Assembly: GCF_003313385.1 (NCBI RefSeq)
Contig: NZ_QMHN01000003.1
Location: forward strand, 124,001 to 188,000
Length of the DNA: 64,000 nucleotides
Direction of reading: 5' to 3'
DNA from: Pedobacter chitinilyticus
Lineage (GTDB): Bacteria; Bacteroidota; Bacteroidia; Sphingobacteriales; Sphingobacteriaceae
Numbering within the stretch: the first letter of the stretch is position 1; every line of letters starts with the position of its first letter. This document shows positions 34,999-44,769 of this stretch, one piece after another. The notes under the pieces were generated by a model. It had not been told where the DNA came from. It worked only from the letters and a program-made list of their open reading frames with translations, and did not search any database. The position numbers and the translations under genes were made by a program.

Positions 34999-35043
34999 AC
35001 AAAGCCTGTTAAAGATTTTTTAAGCTAACCAACTAACTAAAAT

Positions 35044-38000
35044 ATGAATTTTTATGAACATTTCTTATGCCTTGGGCATAAAAAGAAAAAACCAATATTC
35101 CAAACACTGTTAACGATGAAATTAATAGTATTATTCATGATACTTTCCCTGAAAGTATCTGCTAGTTTATATGCCCAGGTCATTAGTCTTAAAGTAAGCA
35201 ATGCCAGGCTCGATCAGGTGATGGTAGAAATTAAAAAGCAGAGCGGCTTTAGCTTTTGGTACGATGATAACGTATTAAAAGGCAGCAAACCCGTTAGTGT
35301 GCAGCTCAACAATATGCCACTTACTGAGGCTTTGGATAAAGTATTCGCAAACCAGCCGATCACGTACAGCGTTACCGATAAAACAATTGTGCTAAAGGCC
35401 AAGCCAAATAGCAACACCAGTTCTTCCGTGCAACAGAGTATATACGGGCTGGTAACCGATGAATTTGGCCAACCCCTGCCAGGCGTAACAGTACGTGAAA
35501 AGGGTGTTGCCAACAATCCTTTTATCACAGGACAGCAAGGCAAATTTTATATCCCCGTAAAAAGCAGGGAAAGCATGCTGGTTTTTACCTATGTAGGTTA
35601 TGAAACCCGCGAGTTAAAGGCCTCAGCATTTAAAGACAACCCAACGAATCTTACCATTGTGGCCATGAAGCCCGATGTCGGCAAACTCGATGAAGTACAG
35701 GTACAAGCCTATGGAAGTGGTCCAAAAAGGACAAGTACGGGCAATATTACGACTATTTCTAAAGAAGAGATCGAAAAAAACCCTTCCAGGAACGTACTCG
35801 AAATCATTAAAAATCAGGTGCCAGGCCTTTTTATCCAACAAGATAATGGCGGCGGAGCGGGCAATCGCATTAATGCAACCATTAGGGGGGCGCAGGTTTT
35901 TGGCTACTCGGAGCCTTTGCTCATTGTAGATGGTGCCCAATTTCCTTTGGGCAAAATGCCTTTAGATTTGTACGGGGACAACAACAAAAATAACAATCCA
36001 TTAACCTCTACACCGGTTACTTTAGGTAATCTACCACGTGGTTATGGAAATGGTCTGGATTTTTTAGATCCCTCGATGATTGAAAGTATCGACATCCTTA
36101 AAGATGCGGCCGCCACCTCTATTTACGGTTCAAGGGGTGCCTACGGGGTAATTATCATTACCACTAAAAAGGGCAAGCAGGGCGAGCCCAGGTTGAGCAT
36201 TAACGTAAATACCAGGCTTGATGTACGGGGCTACACACCCGAATTGCTGAAAACCACCGATTTTATTAACCTGCAACTGGAGTCCTATCGGAATAGTGGA
36301 CAAGCCATTGCCAACGATCGATCTGGTTTCCCTTTTAATGGCACTTGGCCAGCAACGCGCTACACCAATTGGAATGAGTATTTCGCTCCGCAGCAACCGC
36401 TTAACTATAATGTAAACGGCTCCTATTCTGGTGGTTTCAATAATTTCACCTATTATTTGGGGGGTAATTTCCAAAACGACAGGAGTGTAAACATAGGCCC
36501 TGGCGGATCAAAAAGGGGCGGGGCCAATATCAACCTCGCTTTTAACCAGGGGGGCAAGTTCGATGCGGCAATTTCGGCATTGTACAGCAGCAATGCAGAT
36601 AATGCCATTAATGTTATTGGGGATGTTACCCTGGTACCCAATGCGCCACCACTTTTACTTGCCGATGGCTCCTACAACTTTGTCGACTATCCTTCCAATG
36701 TGATGGCTGACCTTTCCAAGCTGTTCCAATCCAATACCAACTTATTTAATACTGGCCTAACGCTCAACTACCGCCCGATAAAAGGCTTAACCATCGAAAC
36801 AAGGATGGGTTACAACATGACCAATTCGCGTCAGTTTGCGGCCACGCCCAGCACGGCCTTGGATCCTAATCGTGGTTCCCTAATCCAGGCTACTACAAGA
36901 AGTGGTGTACTATCCAGCGGTATGCGTACCATCACATTAGATCCTAACATTGCTTATGTGAGTAAACTGGGCAGCCTGGGCAGCCTCTCGGCTAGGGCAG
37001 GCTTTACCCTGCGGGATGAATATACTTACAGTACTCAGATTAAAGGGAGAAATCTGCTTACCGATGTGGTAATTGATAACCCCACTTTTACCAAAAATCC
37101 TTCAGATATTACAGCTAGCTACAACTACGAGCCTGGCCGCTATTTGGGTTATTTTGCACAGCTGAATTACAACTGGAATAACAAATACATCCTCGATTTA
37201 AATGCCCGCTATGATGGTTCTACCAAGTTTGGTTCTGGCAACAGATATGGACTATTTGGTTCAGTTTCTGGGGCTTGGATCATGAGTGCCGAACCCTGGT
37301 TTGCCAAAGCCCTGCCTTTTGTTGCTTTTGGCAAGCTTAGGGCCAGTTGGGGTACACAGGGTGGAGATGGGATTGCCAATTATCAATACGTGGCCATGCT
37401 AGCAAAAAATGATGATCCGGTGGGTCAGTATCTTAACCAGACTAGTCTGTTTCCAGTAAATTTGGCCAACCCCGATCTTCATTGGGAAAAGAACACCAAA
37501 TCAGAGCTTGGTATGGAACTCAACTTTTTAAAAGGAAACTTAACCACCTCTTTTAGCTATTACCGCAACATCAGCAGTGATCAGTTGCAGGCTATGCCAT
37601 TACCAACCAGCACCGGTTTTGCTTCGGTAATTACCAACACCCCGGCAACCATCCAAAATACCGGTTTCGAAGCCGTGCTGGGGCTATTGGTGGCCACTTC
37701 AAAAGATTTTAGCTGGCGGGCCAACTTCAACGCATCCATACAGCGCAACAAAGTAACCAAACTGGATCAGGCAATGACCAATATTTTCTTCAATTATGAG
37801 GAGGGCAAATCCGTTAATGGCAAAAGGGTCATCAATTTTGTAGGTGTAAACCCGCAAAATGGCGATTTGATGTACCGCGAAGCTAACGGCATTATCAGTA
37901 ATGATCTGAGACCCAATGCATATACAGACCTTAGCAATCTCCTTACTGGTCAAATTGATAGAAACAGGCATAGCGAATGGGTAGATTTCTCGCCCAAATT

Positions 38001-38457
38001 TTTTGGTGCGCTAAACAACCGCTTCAATTACAAAGCTTTTTCGCTGGGCTTTACCATTGGCTATACCAAGCGAATGATGCAAAACGATATAAAGGCGAAT
38101 TTGATGAGTATGAGCCAATTCCGTAATATGTCGACTTTAGCTTTAGACCGTTGGCAGCGTCCGGGCCAGGTATCGGACATAGGAAAGCTTACTTTCGCCC
38201 CAGCAAATCGGGCTATAGACGAAACCTCTTTTGGTATTGAAGATGGCAGCGTGGTGCGTTTGCAAAATGCGGACATATCCTGGAACCTGCCACAGAAAAC
38301 CGTTGAAAAACTGGGTTTAAAAAATGTGAGCCTGCAGCTTACGGGCAGTAACCTGTTTGTCATCTGGACCCCATTTTCGGGTACAGACCCCGATGTTACC
38401 CGCCCTGGATACGTACTGACCAGAACTTTCCAGGGCGCTTTAAAAGTAAGCTTTTAA
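35044..38457 (+). CDS. SusC/RagA-family TonB-dependent receptor with STN domain
   Basis: This 1137-residue outer-membrane receptor imports oligosaccharides, peptides or other ligands with its SusD partner. After a signal segment ending SLYAQ comes an STN domain (about residues 45-115, VISLKVSNARLDQVMVEIK), which contacts FecR. A carboxypeptidase-like repeat follows (IYGLVTDEFGQPLPGVTVREK). The plug has NPSRNVLEIIKNQVPGLFI, LLIVDGA and the SusC signature DILKDAAATSIYGSRGAYG. A long barrel ends in FQGALKVSF. STN plus an adjacent FecR/ECF pair means expression is probably ligand-controlled. The substrate is not evident. Confidence 0.97.
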   Translation: MNFYEHFLCLGHKKKKPIFQTLLTMKLIVLFMILSLKVSASLYAQVISLKVSNARLDQVMVEIKKQSGFSFWYDDNVLKGSKPVSVQLNNMPLTEALDKVFANQPITYSVTDKTIVLKAKPNSNTSSSVQQSIYGLVTDEFGQPLPGVTVREKGVANNPFITGQQGKFYIPVKSRESMLVFTYVGYETRELKASAFKDNPTNLTIVAMKPDVGKLDEVQVQAYGSGPKRTSTGNITTISKEEIEKNPSRNVLEIIKNQVPGLFIQQDNGGGAGNRINATIRGAQVFGYSEPLLIVDGAQFPLGKMPLDLYGDNNKNNNPLTSTPVTLGNLPRGYGNGLDFLDPSMIESIDILKDAAATSIYGSRGAYGVIIITTKKGKQGEPRLSINVNTRLDVRGYTPELLKTTDFINLQLESYRNSGQAIANDRSGFPFNGTWPATRYTNWNEYFAPQQPLNYNVNGSYSGGFNNFTYYLGGNFQNDRSVNIGPGGSKRGGANINLAFNQGGKFDAAISALYSSNADNAINVIGDVTLVPNAPPLLLADGSYNFVDYPSNVMADLSKLFQSNTNLFNTGLTLNYRPIKGLTIETRMGYNMTNSRQFAATPSTALDPNRGSLIQATTRSGVLSSGMRTITLDPNIAYVSKLGSLGSLSARAGFTLRDEYTYSTQIKGRNLLTDVVIDNPTFTKNPSDITASYNYEPGRYLGYFAQLNYNWNNKYILDLNARYDGSTKFGSGNRYGLFGSVSGAWIMSAEPWFAKALPFVAFGKLRASWGTQGGDGIANYQYVAMLAKNDDPVGQYLNQTSLFPVNLANPDLHWEKNTKSELGMELNFLKGNLTTSFSYYRNISSDQLQAMPLPTSTGFASVITNTPATIQNTGFEAVLGLLVATSKDFSWRANFNASIQRNKVTKLDQAMTNIFFNYEEGKSVNGKRVINFVGVNPQNGDLMYREANGIISNDLRPNAYTDLSNLLTGQIDRNRHSEWVDFSPKFFGALNNRFNYKAFSLGFTIGYTKRMMQNDIKANLMSMSQFRNMSTLALDRWQRPGQVSDIGKLTFAPANRAIDETSFGIEDGSVVRLQNADISWNLPQKTVEKLGLKNVSLQLTGSNLFVIWTPFSGTDPDVTRPGYVLTRTFQGALKVSF

Positions 38458-38519
38458 TGGTGGGCAACAGGCCTCCACAAGTAAATCAATTAAACATAGA
38501 ACCATTTATAATTTAAAAA

Positions 38520-39968
38520 ATGAAAAAAATATTCACCTCCTTAAAACCAGGTTTTTGGCTACTGCTGGGCCTGGGGCTTTTGGCATCGTGCAAGAAGGAT
38601 TATTTAACCCTGCCCAAACCCGCCAATTCCGTCGAAGCAGAAGGTGCTTACGCGAACGATGATGCCATAGGTCCGCTGCTGACCGGGGCCTATGGCGCAC
38701 TAAAACAGAGCCAGACAGGAACAAAAGGAAGCAACCTTTTACTGGCATTGTATGCAGATGAAATGGTGGCGGTTGAAGATCCTTTTGCAGCTTTAGATGG
38801 GGAACCCTCTTCAGTTGCCGTTTATAGTTGGAAAATTACCCCCGTCAATACTGCTGGCAAGTATTTTTGGCCAAGGCTATACAATATCATTTACATCTGC
38901 AACGGCGTACTCGAAAATGTACCCAACCAAAGCAAACTGCTTTATAAAAACCAATGGCTGGGCGAAGCCTATTTTATGCGTGCATTGGCGTATTATTACC
39001 TGGTAAATATGTACGGCAATGTGGCCATCATCACCAGTACCAATTATAAAGAAAACATAATCGTGCCGCGTGTAGCCCCGGCACAGGCCTATAGCTTAAT
39101 GCAGGCCGATTTAAAGCAGGCCATCAGTTTGCTCAGCCCCGATTATAAAGACGTGTCTGGAAAAACAACCACGGCTACCAATGCCCGCACCCGGCCAAAC
39201 CAGCTGGCGGCCAAAGCCCTGCTGGCCAGGGTAAGTTTATTTACCGGCCAATGGCAACAGGCCTGGGACAATGCCGATCAGGTAATTAAAGATACGCGCT
39301 ACGCCCTGCAACCACGTGCCAGCATAGGCAATACCTTTTTAGCCACCAGCCGCGAGTTTATTTTAGAGGGCGATTGCGACGAGGATGCTCGTTTATTTGA
39401 AGCCGGTGGGTTCCCCCCGCCTAGTAATTCATTGAGTAGTTCCTTGATGAGCAGTTTTGAGCCTAACGACCTGCGCCTTAAAAACTGGGTTAGAATGGAT
39501 TTAAACTTTTTGACAGGCATGATGATAAACCTGCCCAGTAAATACAAAAGCACCATTATCGGGCAACCCAAACTGGACCGCCTGCCTTTGCTGAGGCTGG
39601 CCGAGCAATACCTGATCCGCGCAGAGGCGGCGGCACAATTGGCCAAGTTGGGCGATGCTGGCAAACTGGCAAGCGCCATTACCGATTTAAACGCCATTCG
39701 TTCACGTGCTGGATTGGGAGTTACCACCGCCGCTACGCCCGATGCCCTACTGGATGCCATTTTAAAAGAAAGACGCACAGAATTATTTTTCGAAGACGGA
39801 CATCGCCTGTTTGATTTGAGGCGTACAGGCAAATTGGACGCTGTAATGCAGCAAGAAATGCAAACCAGCAGACTGGGCACAGGAGCGAAATGGGAGAGCT
39901 ATAAGCAATACCTGCCACTAACCGTTAACGACAACAGGGCCGGTTTAGCGCAAACCCCTGGTTATTAA
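38520..39968 (+). CDS. SusD/RagB-family surface lipoprotein
   Basis: This 482-residue nutrient-binding lipoprotein pairs with the SusC-like receptor encoded 62 bases upstream. It has a lipobox near residue 22 (GLGLLASCKKDY), helical TPR-like segments such as GEAYFMRALAYYYLVNMYGNV, and the C-terminal SusD region AITDLNAIRSRAGL with ILKERRTELFFEDGHRLFDLRR. It forms the lid of the transporter. GC is clearly higher here than in flanking genes: one 60-base stretch at 39181 has 38 G or C. Confidence 0.96.
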   Translation: MKKIFTSLKPGFWLLLGLGLLASCKKDYLTLPKPANSVEAEGAYANDDAIGPLLTGAYGALKQSQTGTKGSNLLLALYADEMVAVEDPFAALDGEPSSVAVYSWKITPVNTAGKYFWPRLYNIIYICNGVLENVPNQSKLLYKNQWLGEAYFMRALAYYYLVNMYGNVAIITSTNYKENIIVPRVAPAQAYSLMQADLKQAISLLSPDYKDVSGKTTTATNARTRPNQLAAKALLARVSLFTGQWQQAWDNADQVIKDTRYALQPRASIGNTFLATSREFILEGDCDEDARLFEAGGFPPPSNSLSSSLMSSFEPNDLRLKNWVRMDLNFLTGMMINLPSKYKSTIIGQPKLDRLPLLRLAEQYLIRAEAAAQLAKLGDAGKLASAITDLNAIRSRAGLGVTTAATPDALLDAILKERRTELFFEDGHRLFDLRRTGKLDAVMQQEMQTSRLGTGAKWESYKQYLPLTVNDNRAGLAQTPGY

Positions 39969-40017
39969 TTTACAGCAAAAATAATTTGTAATAACGATGA
40001 TAAATAAAGACATAAAG

Positions 40018-40734
40018 ATGAAGACAAAGATTGTAATATTAATGGCTATGTTAGGCGGGCTTTTCTATAGTTGCAAGAAGGAAAAAACAAAAGAAATAGC
40101 GGGGCTGCAAATTGTAAATGCAGCCATTGGATTTGCGCCGCTAAAGGTAAATGCCACAGGCAATGCCGCTAACTTTATCACCTACCCTGATTCGTTAGAC
40201 TATGCTACTGACGTGAAAAGAGGGGTGCTGCTTTCCACAACGAGCATCCAAGTAGGCAGCCATAAATCGGCAGCGCCATTGCTAAGCCTAAGCCAAAACT
40301 TTGTAGGTGGGGGCATGTACAGTTTGTACCTTACGGGGCAGTCGCCAAATCTCGAAACCATCCTTACAAAAGAAGAAACCTACCCTTTGTATAATGTAGC
40401 CGATAGTGCCTTTGCCGTAAGGGTGATCAATTTAATTAGCAACAGCGGCCCACTAAAATTAAACCTGTCGCGCAGTGTAACCGTTAATGAATTTGAAGGG
40501 CTTACCTACAAACAACAGGCTAACTTTAAGAAATATCCGCTCAAAGCAGCAGATGCAAGGCTTGGCTATAGGTTCCAGTTGAGAGATCAAAATGGGAATC
40601 TGTTAAGCACCTATACTTTCTTCAGCGCCGATTTGGAGGCCGTTAGATTTAAGGCAAACACTTTGGTGCTATGTGGCCAAATAGGGGGCGCATTCCCCAA
40701 CCAACCAAGGATTTTTCTGGTCAAAAACTTTTAG
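40018..40734 (+). CDS. Lipoprotein of the SusCD locus (DUF4397-like)
   Basis: This 238-residue lipoprotein has a lipobox near residue 19 (LGGLFYSCKKEK). The first domain after the lipid anchor (GLQIVNAAIGFAPLKVNATG) resembles the DUF4397 beta-sandwich found in Bacteroidota surface proteins. The later region (FAVRVINLISNSGPLKLNLS) looks like a second copy of the same fold. It follows susD closely and probably forms part of the same surface uptake or binding apparatus. An upstream ATG at 39997 is also possible. The ligand is unknown. Confidence 0.75.
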   Translation: MKTKIVILMAMLGGLFYSCKKEKTKEIAGLQIVNAAIGFAPLKVNATGNAANFITYPDSLDYATDVKRGVLLSTTSIQVGSHKSAAPLLSLSQNFVGGGMYSLYLTGQSPNLETILTKEETYPLYNVADSAFAVRVINLISNSGPLKLNLSRSVTVNEFEGLTYKQQANFKKYPLKAADARLGYRFQLRDQNGNLLSTYTFFSADLEAVRFKANTLVLCGQIGGAFPNQPRIFLVKNF

Positions 40735-40837
40735 AGGACTAAGCCTTTGGTAATTTTTAACGGTGAGGTACAAATGGGTTGCTTTGCACCAAACACAACA
40801 ATTTACAATTCTTAAACCATTAATTTCTAACCCTAAA

Positions 40838-43432
40838 ATGAAAAAAACAACACTGATTGCTTTGCTGTCGATGTTTGCCCTGACGGGCAGCTATGCGCAG
40901 CAGACAAAGAAAAAAGAAACGGGTAAAACAGAAGCACCGGCCTTTAAAATGCCAAATCTGGATTCCCTGAAGAAGCCAATGGCTTATAATAAGATCGTTA
41001 CCGATAAAGCTGTCGTAAAAAAAGGTTTGATGAATTTGATTGAAGTAGATAAGAAATACTACTTGGAAATTCCTCAAAATATAATGAACAAAGAAATTTT
41101 AATCGTTAACAGAATAGCTGAGGGAGCCGCTGGATTAAAGAATTTTTATGCTGGTGATCAAATTAACGAGGTCATTATTACGCTTAGTTTAGACAGTAAA
41201 AGACAGAAAATTAATATCTCAAAACGAGATTATACGATTTTGGGCGTGAAGCCTGGAGATGACATGTACAAAAATGTGGAACGTTCAAATAAACAATCCA
41301 TTAATTATGTGCTGCCCGTTAAAACTACTTCACCTGACAGCGCTAAATTAATAGACATCACTCAAATGTTAGAAAATAATGAAGATCTTTTTGGCTTTGA
41401 TTCAAAAGTTAAGCAGCAGGCTAAAATAGGATCGTCTAAAGCAGAGGCATTTTTCGTAGATGCGTTGAACGCCTTCCCAAACAATCTCTCGTTTCGTTTG
41501 GCAAGGACCTACGGTGGAGGCGGAGGCGGAGGTGCTGCTGGGATGCTGCCTGCTGGAGTATCAGTACCTGGACAACAAGCTTCGGACAATAGTTACTCCA
41601 TGGTTTTAAATAGCAGTTGGGTTTTATTGCCAGAAAAGCCAATGCGAATGCGTGAGTACGATAATCGTGTAGGTTACTTTTATAATGTTTTTATTGATTA
41701 TTCCTACAATCCACATGGAGTTAAAACGCGTGCAATGACTAATCGTTGGCGGCTAGAACCGAAACCAGAAGACGTGCAACGTTACTTGGCAGGCGAATTA
41801 GTGGAGCCACAAAAACCCATTATATATTACATTGACCCTACTACACCTGAAAAATGGATCCCCTACTTAATACAAGGCGTAAACGACTGGCAAAAGGCTT
41901 TTGAAAAAGCTGGTTTTAAAAACGCTATTATGGCCAAACGCGCCCCTACCAAAGAACAGGATTCTACCTGGTCGCTGGACGATGCCCGCTATTCTGCCAT
42001 CGTGTATAAGCCTTCACCAGTCATTAATGCTTCTGGACCAAATGTAAACGATCCACGCACCGGAGAAATCATGGAAGCGCACATCAATTGGTACCACAAT
42101 GTAATGGTAATTTTAGAAAACTGGCCGCTGGCACAACTAGGTGCAGTATATCCAAGAGTTCGTAAATATGAAATGGATGATGAGTTAATGGGACGAATGA
42201 TCCGATTTGTATCGGCTCACGAGGTCGGGCACACCCTTGGCCTGCGTCATAACTTTATTGCCTCTAATTCGGTACCAGTAGAGATGTTGCGTAACAAAGC
42301 TTGGGTCGAAAAAAATGGTCATACACCATCCATCATGGATTATGCTCGTTTTAACTATGTAGCACAACCTGAAGATAATATTGATACCGCAGGTTTGTTC
42401 CCACGTGTGAATGATTATGATGAATGGGCCATTGCTTGGGGCTATCGTTGGTATGGTAATTTGAGTGAAAGTCAAGAAAAACTAAAATTAGATGCCACAA
42501 CATCCGCTGCCATTAAAAACCCGCGCTTGCGCTGGGGAGCTACAGTAGAATATCCAGGAGTTCCCGATCCAAGAGCTCAATACGAAGATTTGGGTGACAA
42601 TCAAATGAAGGCCAATACCTATGGCATAAAAAACCTGCAGTACATAGCTGCTCATTTACCTGAATGGAAAATTAAACCAGGAGAAGATTATCAAAAATTA
42701 GCCGAATCATTCCAGTATGGATTATTAACGCAATTTATGCGATATCTTGGTCATGCCGCTACTTATATCGGCGGGGTTTATGGCGATAGTTATCAAGCTA
42801 GTGATGGTGCGCCAAATAATTATAGCCCTGCCCCAATAGCACTACAAAAGGAGGCTATAAGCTTTTTGGATCGTTGGGCTTTGCATAGCCAGGGCTGGTT
42901 ATTTAATAATGAGGCCATTTTAGGGAAGTTTTATAACCCAGGTAATCCACAAGCAGTTGATCTTCAGAAAAAATATATACTTCCCCAGATAGATGCATTG
43001 ATCGGAGAGCAAACCCTCGCTAAAATGAGTTTAATGAATACGCGTTTTGGCGATAAAAGCTACCAATTGGTAGATTACCTTAAAGACGTTCAAAATAAAA
43101 TATGGGCAGAATTGATTAACGGTGGAAAGATAGATAATTATAGGCAGAGCGTTCAAAATAGCTATTTGGAAAAAATGGCTAAGTTAATTATGCCTGCTAC
43201 AGCAAGTCCGCTAGAGATTTTAAAAGGTTTGCCTATGATTGGAAGCGTAGTATCAGAGTTAATTCCAAATAACGACAATGGAGTTGTTAAGGCTCTAGCT
43301 ACCGTTAACGCAGAACAATTAAAAACGCAAGTTGAAGCAGCCATTAAGAGCGGCAAATTTACTGATGCACTAACCAACGCACATCTTAAATCTGCATTAA
43401 AACAAATTAATCGCATGTTAACGGCTAAATAA
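40838..43432 (+). CDS. Exported zinc-dependent metalloprotease (DUF5117/DUF4953 type)
   Basis: This 864-residue protein has a signal peptide (to about GSYAQ, residue 21). A metzincin-type zinc motif, HEVGHTLGLRHN, lies near residue 460, with three His ligands and the following SIMDYARFNY Met-turn. The N-terminal part has the DUF5118/DUF5117 layout (YYLEIPQNIMNKEILIVNRI, DYSYNPHG). The C-terminal part is DUF4953-like. Such proteases are common beside SusC/SusD genes in Bacteroidota and are periplasmic or surface-bound. A peptide or glycoprotein substrate for the locus is therefore plausible. The start at 40838 is preferred over the TTG-type extension at 40763. Confidence 0.92.
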   Translation: MKKTTLIALLSMFALTGSYAQQTKKKETGKTEAPAFKMPNLDSLKKPMAYNKIVTDKAVVKKGLMNLIEVDKKYYLEIPQNIMNKEILIVNRIAEGAAGLKNFYAGDQINEVIITLSLDSKRQKINISKRDYTILGVKPGDDMYKNVERSNKQSINYVLPVKTTSPDSAKLIDITQMLENNEDLFGFDSKVKQQAKIGSSKAEAFFVDALNAFPNNLSFRLARTYGGGGGGGAAGMLPAGVSVPGQQASDNSYSMVLNSSWVLLPEKPMRMREYDNRVGYFYNVFIDYSYNPHGVKTRAMTNRWRLEPKPEDVQRYLAGELVEPQKPIIYYIDPTTPEKWIPYLIQGVNDWQKAFEKAGFKNAIMAKRAPTKEQDSTWSLDDARYSAIVYKPSPVINASGPNVNDPRTGEIMEAHINWYHNVMVILENWPLAQLGAVYPRVRKYEMDDELMGRMIRFVSAHEVGHTLGLRHNFIASNSVPVEMLRNKAWVEKNGHTPSIMDYARFNYVAQPEDNIDTAGLFPRVNDYDEWAIAWGYRWYGNLSESQEKLKLDATTSAAIKNPRLRWGATVEYPGVPDPRAQYEDLGDNQMKANTYGIKNLQYIAAHLPEWKIKPGEDYQKLAESFQYGLLTQFMRYLGHAATYIGGVYGDSYQASDGAPNNYSPAPIALQKEAISFLDRWALHSQGWLFNNEAILGKFYNPGNPQAVDLQKKYILPQIDALIGEQTLAKMSLMNTRFGDKSYQLVDYLKDVQNKIWAELINGGKIDNYRQSVQNSYLEKMAKLIMPATASPLEILKGLPMIGSVVSELIPNNDNGVVKALATVNAEQLKTQVEAAIKSGKFTDALTNAHLKSALKQINRMLTAK

Positions 43433-43522
43433 AGAAACAACAGTCGGCCGCTGGTGCTTACAAATAACATAAACACGCTAGCGGCCTAACTTTTATTAAC
43501 AATTTATATTTAAATCAAAACC

Positions 43523-43945
43523 ATGAAAAAATCAATCTTATTAGGCTTAGGCTTTGGAATTATGATGTTTACCATTTCATCTTGTGGCATTATGTTGCAT
43601 TCAACTCAAAACAATAGCGAAGTGATCAATAATGCTATTGCAAAAAGAGACATCAACGCTATTGTATCATTAAACTCTTCGTTTGAAAAAGTTTATAACC
43701 ATTATGCAAATAGTGATATAAAGAAAGAGAAAGTAGCTGCTTTTGTAGGCGATATGGTGGCTAATATTGAGAAAAAAGAACCTGGTAGTATTGCTACTAT
43801 TTTGTTAATGCTTAATAGCAAAGACCAAGAGATGGTGGCTCTGGGCATGAAAAGTGCCGCTGATAAATTTGATGCGGTATTGATGGAATATGCCGGTACA
43901 TTGGAGCATGAGGCGATTTTCAAAAAAGTATTTAATGAATATTAA
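43523..43945 (+). CDS. Small lipoprotein-like exported protein
   Basis: This 140-residue protein has a lipoprotein-type signal (MKKSILLGLGFGIMMFTISSCG, Cys at residue 21). The mature part is helical and charged, with no recognised domain: INNAIAKRDINAIVSLN, then FVGDMVANIEKKEPGSIATILLMLNSKDQEMVALG. The mix of short amphipathic helices suggests an alpha-helical repeat or a binding partner. It lies three bases before the gene at 43949, so the two are cotranscribed and translationally close. The function is unknown. Confidence 0.78.
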   Translation: MKKSILLGLGFGIMMFTISSCGIMLHSTQNNSEVINNAIAKRDINAIVSLNSSFEKVYNHYANSDIKKEKVAAFVGDMVANIEKKEPGSIATILLMLNSKDQEMVALGMKSAADKFDAVLMEYAGTLEHEAIFKKVFNEY

Positions 43946-43948
43946 GCA

Positions 43949-44383
43949 ATGAAAGGATTAAAATTTGGTCTCGCGTTAACAAACCTGCTGCTTGCAGGGT
44001 TGTTAAGCCACGCCCAGGTAAGCTATGGCACGGATGCAGCTTTACGGCCGCAACCATCAATAGGCTGTAGTTTTGCAACTGGAGAAACAACATTCTTAAC
44101 AGGCTTGAAAACCGAAAGCCTCTCGCTATTTGAAACGAGTGGCTTAACGCGCAAAAGCGTTCCTGCCTGTAACTTTGCTACTGGCAACTGGCAACAATTG
44201 GAAAGCCTTTGGGGAATTAAACCCTATCAGGAAGCCTTTACTGAACTACAGCCATTGGGCAACCTGCGTTGCGATTTTGCAACAGCTCCTGTCTTTAACA
44301 ACGAGCAGCCAATGGAAAAAGCGCAGTTAAAATTTTTAACTGACTATTTTCAAAGCCTGCTTAAAACGCATCAGGATAAATAA
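43949..44383 (+). CDS. Exported protein with three exact 34-residue CxFAT repeats
   Basis: This 144-residue protein has a signal peptide (about 1-22, ending SHAQ). The mature part carries C-x-F-A-T three times: Cys40 (GCSFATG), Cys74 (ACNFATGN) and Cys108 (RCDFATAP). The spacing is exactly 34 residues each time, with Leu/Gly-rich sequence between. Three cysteines at a fixed period suggest either metal or thioether chemistry, or one structural disulfide plus a free Cys. The C-terminal 30 residues form an amphipathic helix. It follows the small lipoprotein by three bases. No family is recognised. Confidence 0.8.
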   Translation: MKGLKFGLALTNLLLAGLLSHAQVSYGTDAALRPQPSIGCSFATGETTFLTGLKTESLSLFETSGLTRKSVPACNFATGNWQQLESLWGIKPYQEAFTELQPLGNLRCDFATAPVFNNEQPMEKAQLKFLTDYFQSLLKTHQDK

Positions 44384-44401
44384 ATAGCATTTTACACCTT
44401 T

Positions 44402-44435
44402 AAACGGTCGCAATACTTAGTAATTGCGACCGTTT
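44402..44435 (+). terminator. Rho-independent terminator of the 43523-44383 pair
   Basis: The perfect 13-bp stem AAACGGTCGCAAT/ATTGCGACCGTTT with an 8-base loop is followed by TTTTT. It starts 18 bases after the stop codon. Confidence 0.93.
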
Positions 44436-44472
44436 TTTTTATCACTAATCAGCCAAAAAACCATGCTCTTTT

Positions 44473-44599
44473 CTCCCCTCCCCTCTGGAAGAGATGCCCA
44501 AAGAGGGAGCTCTATAAACGGTGTGCGTCCATTTCTCGTCCGATGTTAACACCTTGCTTTTCTCTCCCTCTGGGGGAGATGCCCAAAGGGCAGAGAGGG
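44473..44599. repeat. Two copies of a CCCTCT-GAGATGCCCAAAG intergenic repeat
   Basis: Copies at about 44473-44510 and 44562-44599 share CTCTGG-GAGATGCCCAAAG and end in AGAGGG, each able to fold back on its CCCTCT start. They lie in the 44436-44769 gap, which contains no gene. This is a dispersed Bacteroidota intergenic motif. Confidence 0.6.
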
Positions 44600-44769
44600 T
44601 TGCCTAACAAACTCCAAATCCTAAAATAGTTTATCGCTCAGCAATTCCGCTTTGCGAAAGTCCAGCACGTAAAAAATCCGCACTTTTTCATGCTGAAGAA
44701 AAAGCTGTATGCTAAAATTCCTTTTTTCTTTATCCCCAACTTACGTTATTTTAATATCTTTAGGAAAAA

